Below are positions 62,239 to 64,000 of a stretch of 64,000 nt of DNA, one piece after another (within the stretch, counting starts at the first letter, position 1; each line of letters starts with the position of its first letter). The stretch is from Desulfobacula sp. Lineage in GTDB: Bacteria > Desulfobacterota > Desulfobacteria > Desulfobacterales > Desulfobacteraceae. The translations under genes and the position numbers were made by a program. The notes beneath the pieces are model-generated. The model worked only from the letters and a program-made list of their open reading frames with translations. It was not told where the DNA came from and did not search any database. The DNA is taken from the NCBI RefSeq assembly GCF_030145145.1, contig NZ_JAQYWD010000008.1, positions 62,001 through 126,000 on the forward strand, read 5' to 3'.

Positions 62239-64000
62239 ATGGCGAAGGTCAGAGTATATGAGTTAGCTAAAGATCTTAACATGACGAACAGAGCGCTTCT
62301 TAATAAAATGAAAGAATTGAAAATTGACGTTAAAAGCCATATGAGTTCTCTGGAAGATAGTGATGTTAATGTGATCAAAAGAAGTCTTTTGGGAAAAGAA
62401 AAAAGAAAGACCGATGTTAAGATAAAATCATCTGTCATCCGCAGAAGAAAGCGGAAGGTTGAAGAGATTGTTGCGCCAAAAGAGGAAGAAGAACCTGAGC
62501 AGGTTGTCGTACCAGAAAAAGAGGCACCTGTGACCGATGAGGGAACTGAAGCTGTATCCGCTGTTGAGCAAACAGAGGGTGAAGAATCATCCAAATCATT
62601 GGAAAGTAACGTTTCGTCTGATATGCCGGATTCTGTGCAAAAAAAAGACAAATCCAAACCAACGAGCAAAAAAAGCCAGCCTGCAAAGATTATCAAACCT
62701 GCCATCATAGTGAAACCCGTCGAAAAACCTGAAACAATCGTCCCAGCCCCTGAAATAGACGTTATCGAACCGCCCCTATCAACAGAAAAAGACCCCAAGA
62801 TCGAAGAAACGAGTATTGAAAAAGAAGGAAAGGCCTTGGATATCCCGCCTGAAGACAGTATCGAAAAAGAAACAAAAGAGGCCGTCATACAAGAGGAGAC
62901 AGAGTTGGTAGACGTTGAAGATATAGAGAAAACGGTTAAAAAGAAAAAGAAAAAGAAAAAGGCCACCCCTGCAAAGATTGTTAAAATTGCAGATCCTTCT
63001 GTGCTTGAAAACTTAAGGAAATCCTCATCTGGTGAAGATAAAAAATGGGCAAGTACAAAACATGAGGTCAAAAAAGACGGGCCACCTAAAAAATCGTTTC
63101 AAAAGAGAGACCCTGTGACATCAACTTCTGGGATTCCTAAAAAGAGTTCAGTAGTGAAAAAGGATGTTTCGGCAGAAACAGATATTGGAAAACGCAAAAA
63201 AGAGAAACGAAAAGTGGTTTTTGGCGAGGACAAGCCCGCCGCCGGCAAAAGAGTGCAACGCAAGAAAAAATCCGTCATTGAAAAGGATGCGCTTTACAAT
63301 AGTCCCCGGGGTAAAAAGAAACGCGGTAGAAAAGAGCCCAAAGGCGGCAAAAAGGGAAAATTTCAGAAAACCCAGATTACAACCCCCAAGGCTATTAAAA
63401 GACGGATTAAAATTGATGATGCCATTGAACTTGCCGAACTTGCCAAACGAATGGGTATCAAGGCCAATGAAATGATTGCCAAGTTGATGACGTTAGGGGT
63501 TATGGCAACGGTGAACCAGACCATTGATTTTGAAACAGCCGTATTGGTTGCAACAGAATTTGATTTTGAGGTGGAAAAAGCGTCTTTTGAGGAAGAAACC
63601 CTTCTTAATATTGAAGATGGGGAGGATGACGAAGCTAAAAAAATGGGAAGGGCGCCAGTGGTGACGATCATGGGGCATGTAGACCATGGGAAGACCTCGC
63701 TTCTGGATGTCATTCGGAAATCTAAAATCACCAGTGGGGAAGCGGGTGGAATTACCCAGCATATTGGGGCCTATAATGTTGAAACCCCCAATGGTGGTCG
63801 GGTCACATTCCTTGATACGCCCGGTCATGCCGCGTTTACGGCCATGCGATCCAGGGGTGCCAAGGTGACGGATATTGTGATTCTTGTTGTGGCTGCCGAT
63901 GATGGGGTCATGCCCCAGACCATAGAAGCCATCAATCATTCTAAAGCTGCCGGTGTACCGGTTTTGGTTGCAGTCAATAAAATGGATAAACCCGGAGCTG
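62239..64000 (+). CDS. infB: Translation initiation factor IF-2, C-terminus cut by window edge
   Basis: From ATG 62239 the frame is open to the end (587 codons visible). The N-terminal IF2_N winged domain ([26 protein letters not shown]) is followed by a very long Lys/Glu-rich linker (about 60-400), a second IF2_N domain ([23 protein letters not shown]) and the G domain with GHVDHGKTS (G1), DTPGHAAF (G3) and VNKMD (G4). IF-2 brings fMet-tRNA to the ribosome. Starts 68 bases after the nusA stop, with GGGGG upstream. Confidence 0.96.
   Translation, partial: MAKVRVYELAKDLNMTNRALLNKMKELKIDVKSHMSSLEDSDVNVIKRSLLGKEKRKTDVKIKSSVIRRRKRKVEEIVAPKEEEEPEQVVVPEKEAPVTDEGTEAVSAVEQTEGEESSKSLESNVSSDMPDSVQKKDKSKPTSKKSQPAKIIKPAIIVKPVEKPETIVPAPEIDVIEPPLSTEKDPKIEETSIEKEGKALDIPPEDSIEKETKEAVIQEETELVDVEDIEKTVKKKKKKKKATPAKIVKIADPSVLENLRKSSSGEDKKWASTKHEVKKDGPPKKSFQKRDPVTSTSGIPKKSSVVKKDVSAETDIGKRKKEKRKVVFGEDKPAAGKRVQRKKKSVIEKDALYNSPRGKKKRGRKEPKGGKKGKFQKTQITTPKAIKRRIKIDDAIELAELAKRMGIKANEMIAKLMTLGVMATVNQTIDFETAVLVATEFDFEVEKASFEEETLLNIEDGEDDEAKKMGRAPVVTIMGHVDHGKTSLLDVIRKSKITSGEAGGITQHIGAYNVETPNGGRVTFLDTPGHAAFTAMRSRGAKVTDIVILVVAADDGVMPQTIEAINHSKAAGVPVLVAVNKMDKPGA

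Noticed and set aside
61968-63071. 367-codon frame on the minus strand, antisense to nusA and infB
   Set aside because: Ser- and Phe-rich low complexity that mirrors the Lys/Glu-rich infB linker; no ribosome site or family likeness.

Overview
The window is ordinary chromosome from a sulfate-reducing deltaproteobacterium (Desulfobacterota). The deciding evidence is the dissimilatory sulfate-reduction locus aprBA-qmoABC (42036-49609): both subunits of adenylylsulfate reductase followed by the three-subunit Qmo membrane complex. Together with a TRAP transporter, a branched-chain-type ABC transporter linked to an acyl-CoA ligase, and a second acyl-CoA ligase, it suggests an organic-acid or aromatic-acid oxidiser of the Desulfobacteraceae type. 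That genus-level guess is inference from gene content. No phage, integrase, IS element or CRISPR array was found.

Layout. 1-3035: a dctPQM-type TRAP transporter operon (minus; dctM runs off the left edge) behind an FCD/GntR regulator. 3282-9225 (plus): a glycine-zipper lipoprotein, the GTPase TypA, a single-domain proline dehydrogenase, then a small signalling/stress set (GAF protein, protein-kinase-fold protein, universal-stress protein) and an orphan gene. 9282-15693 (minus): a livKHMGF-type ABC importer operon ending in an AMP-forming acyl-CoA ligase. 15813-18733 (minus): an HD-GYP response regulator and a hybrid sensor kinase whose phospho-acceptor histidine is replaced by arginine. 19014-24776: EEP-family phosphatase/nuclease, YgiQ-type radical SAM, radA, rlmE, yebC. 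24892-25453: a decayed nadA. 25474-30379 (minus): lolA, acyl-CoA ligase, and grpE-dnaK. 30511-31653: SRP RNA, STAS protein, lipoprotein, tRNA-Pro. 32562-38240 (plus): the proteostasis series tig-clpP-clpX-lon, converging on a short rho. 39609-39776: tRNA-Val and tRNA-Asp. Then leuB, a cobalamin adenosyltransferase, a cold-shock protein, and qmoCBA-aprAB on the minus strand. 50014-54433: two cysteine-cluster (YkgJ-like) proteins, an SDR, a YvcK/CofD-like protein and a dGTPase-like HD protein. 54571-64000 (plus): a deaminase, infC-rpmI-rplT-pheS-pheT, tRNA-Gly, and rimP-nusA-infB (infB runs off the right edge).

How the genes work together: AprBA reduces APS to sulfite and AMP, and QmoABC is thought to pass menaquinol electrons to it. 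The two transporter operons plus the acyl-CoA ligases bring in and activate carboxylic acids. The right third is a translation/transcription core. Several clean sigma70-type promoters (tRNA-Val/Asp, tRNA-Gly, SRP RNA, rho, infC, apr) and intrinsic terminators can be read directly.

The most interesting observations are a pseudo-histidine kinase, a doubly damaged nadA, a probable AUA start codon for infC, a 29-bp imperfect palindrome between apr and qmo, an unusually long SRP RNA closed by a terminal helix, a Rho without the N-terminal helical domain, a GAF/kinase/USP cluster, and an 18-bp tandem repeat coding an acidic NusA tail. I found no clear candidate for a wholly new multi-gene system. 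The GAF-kinase-USP set is the nearest.
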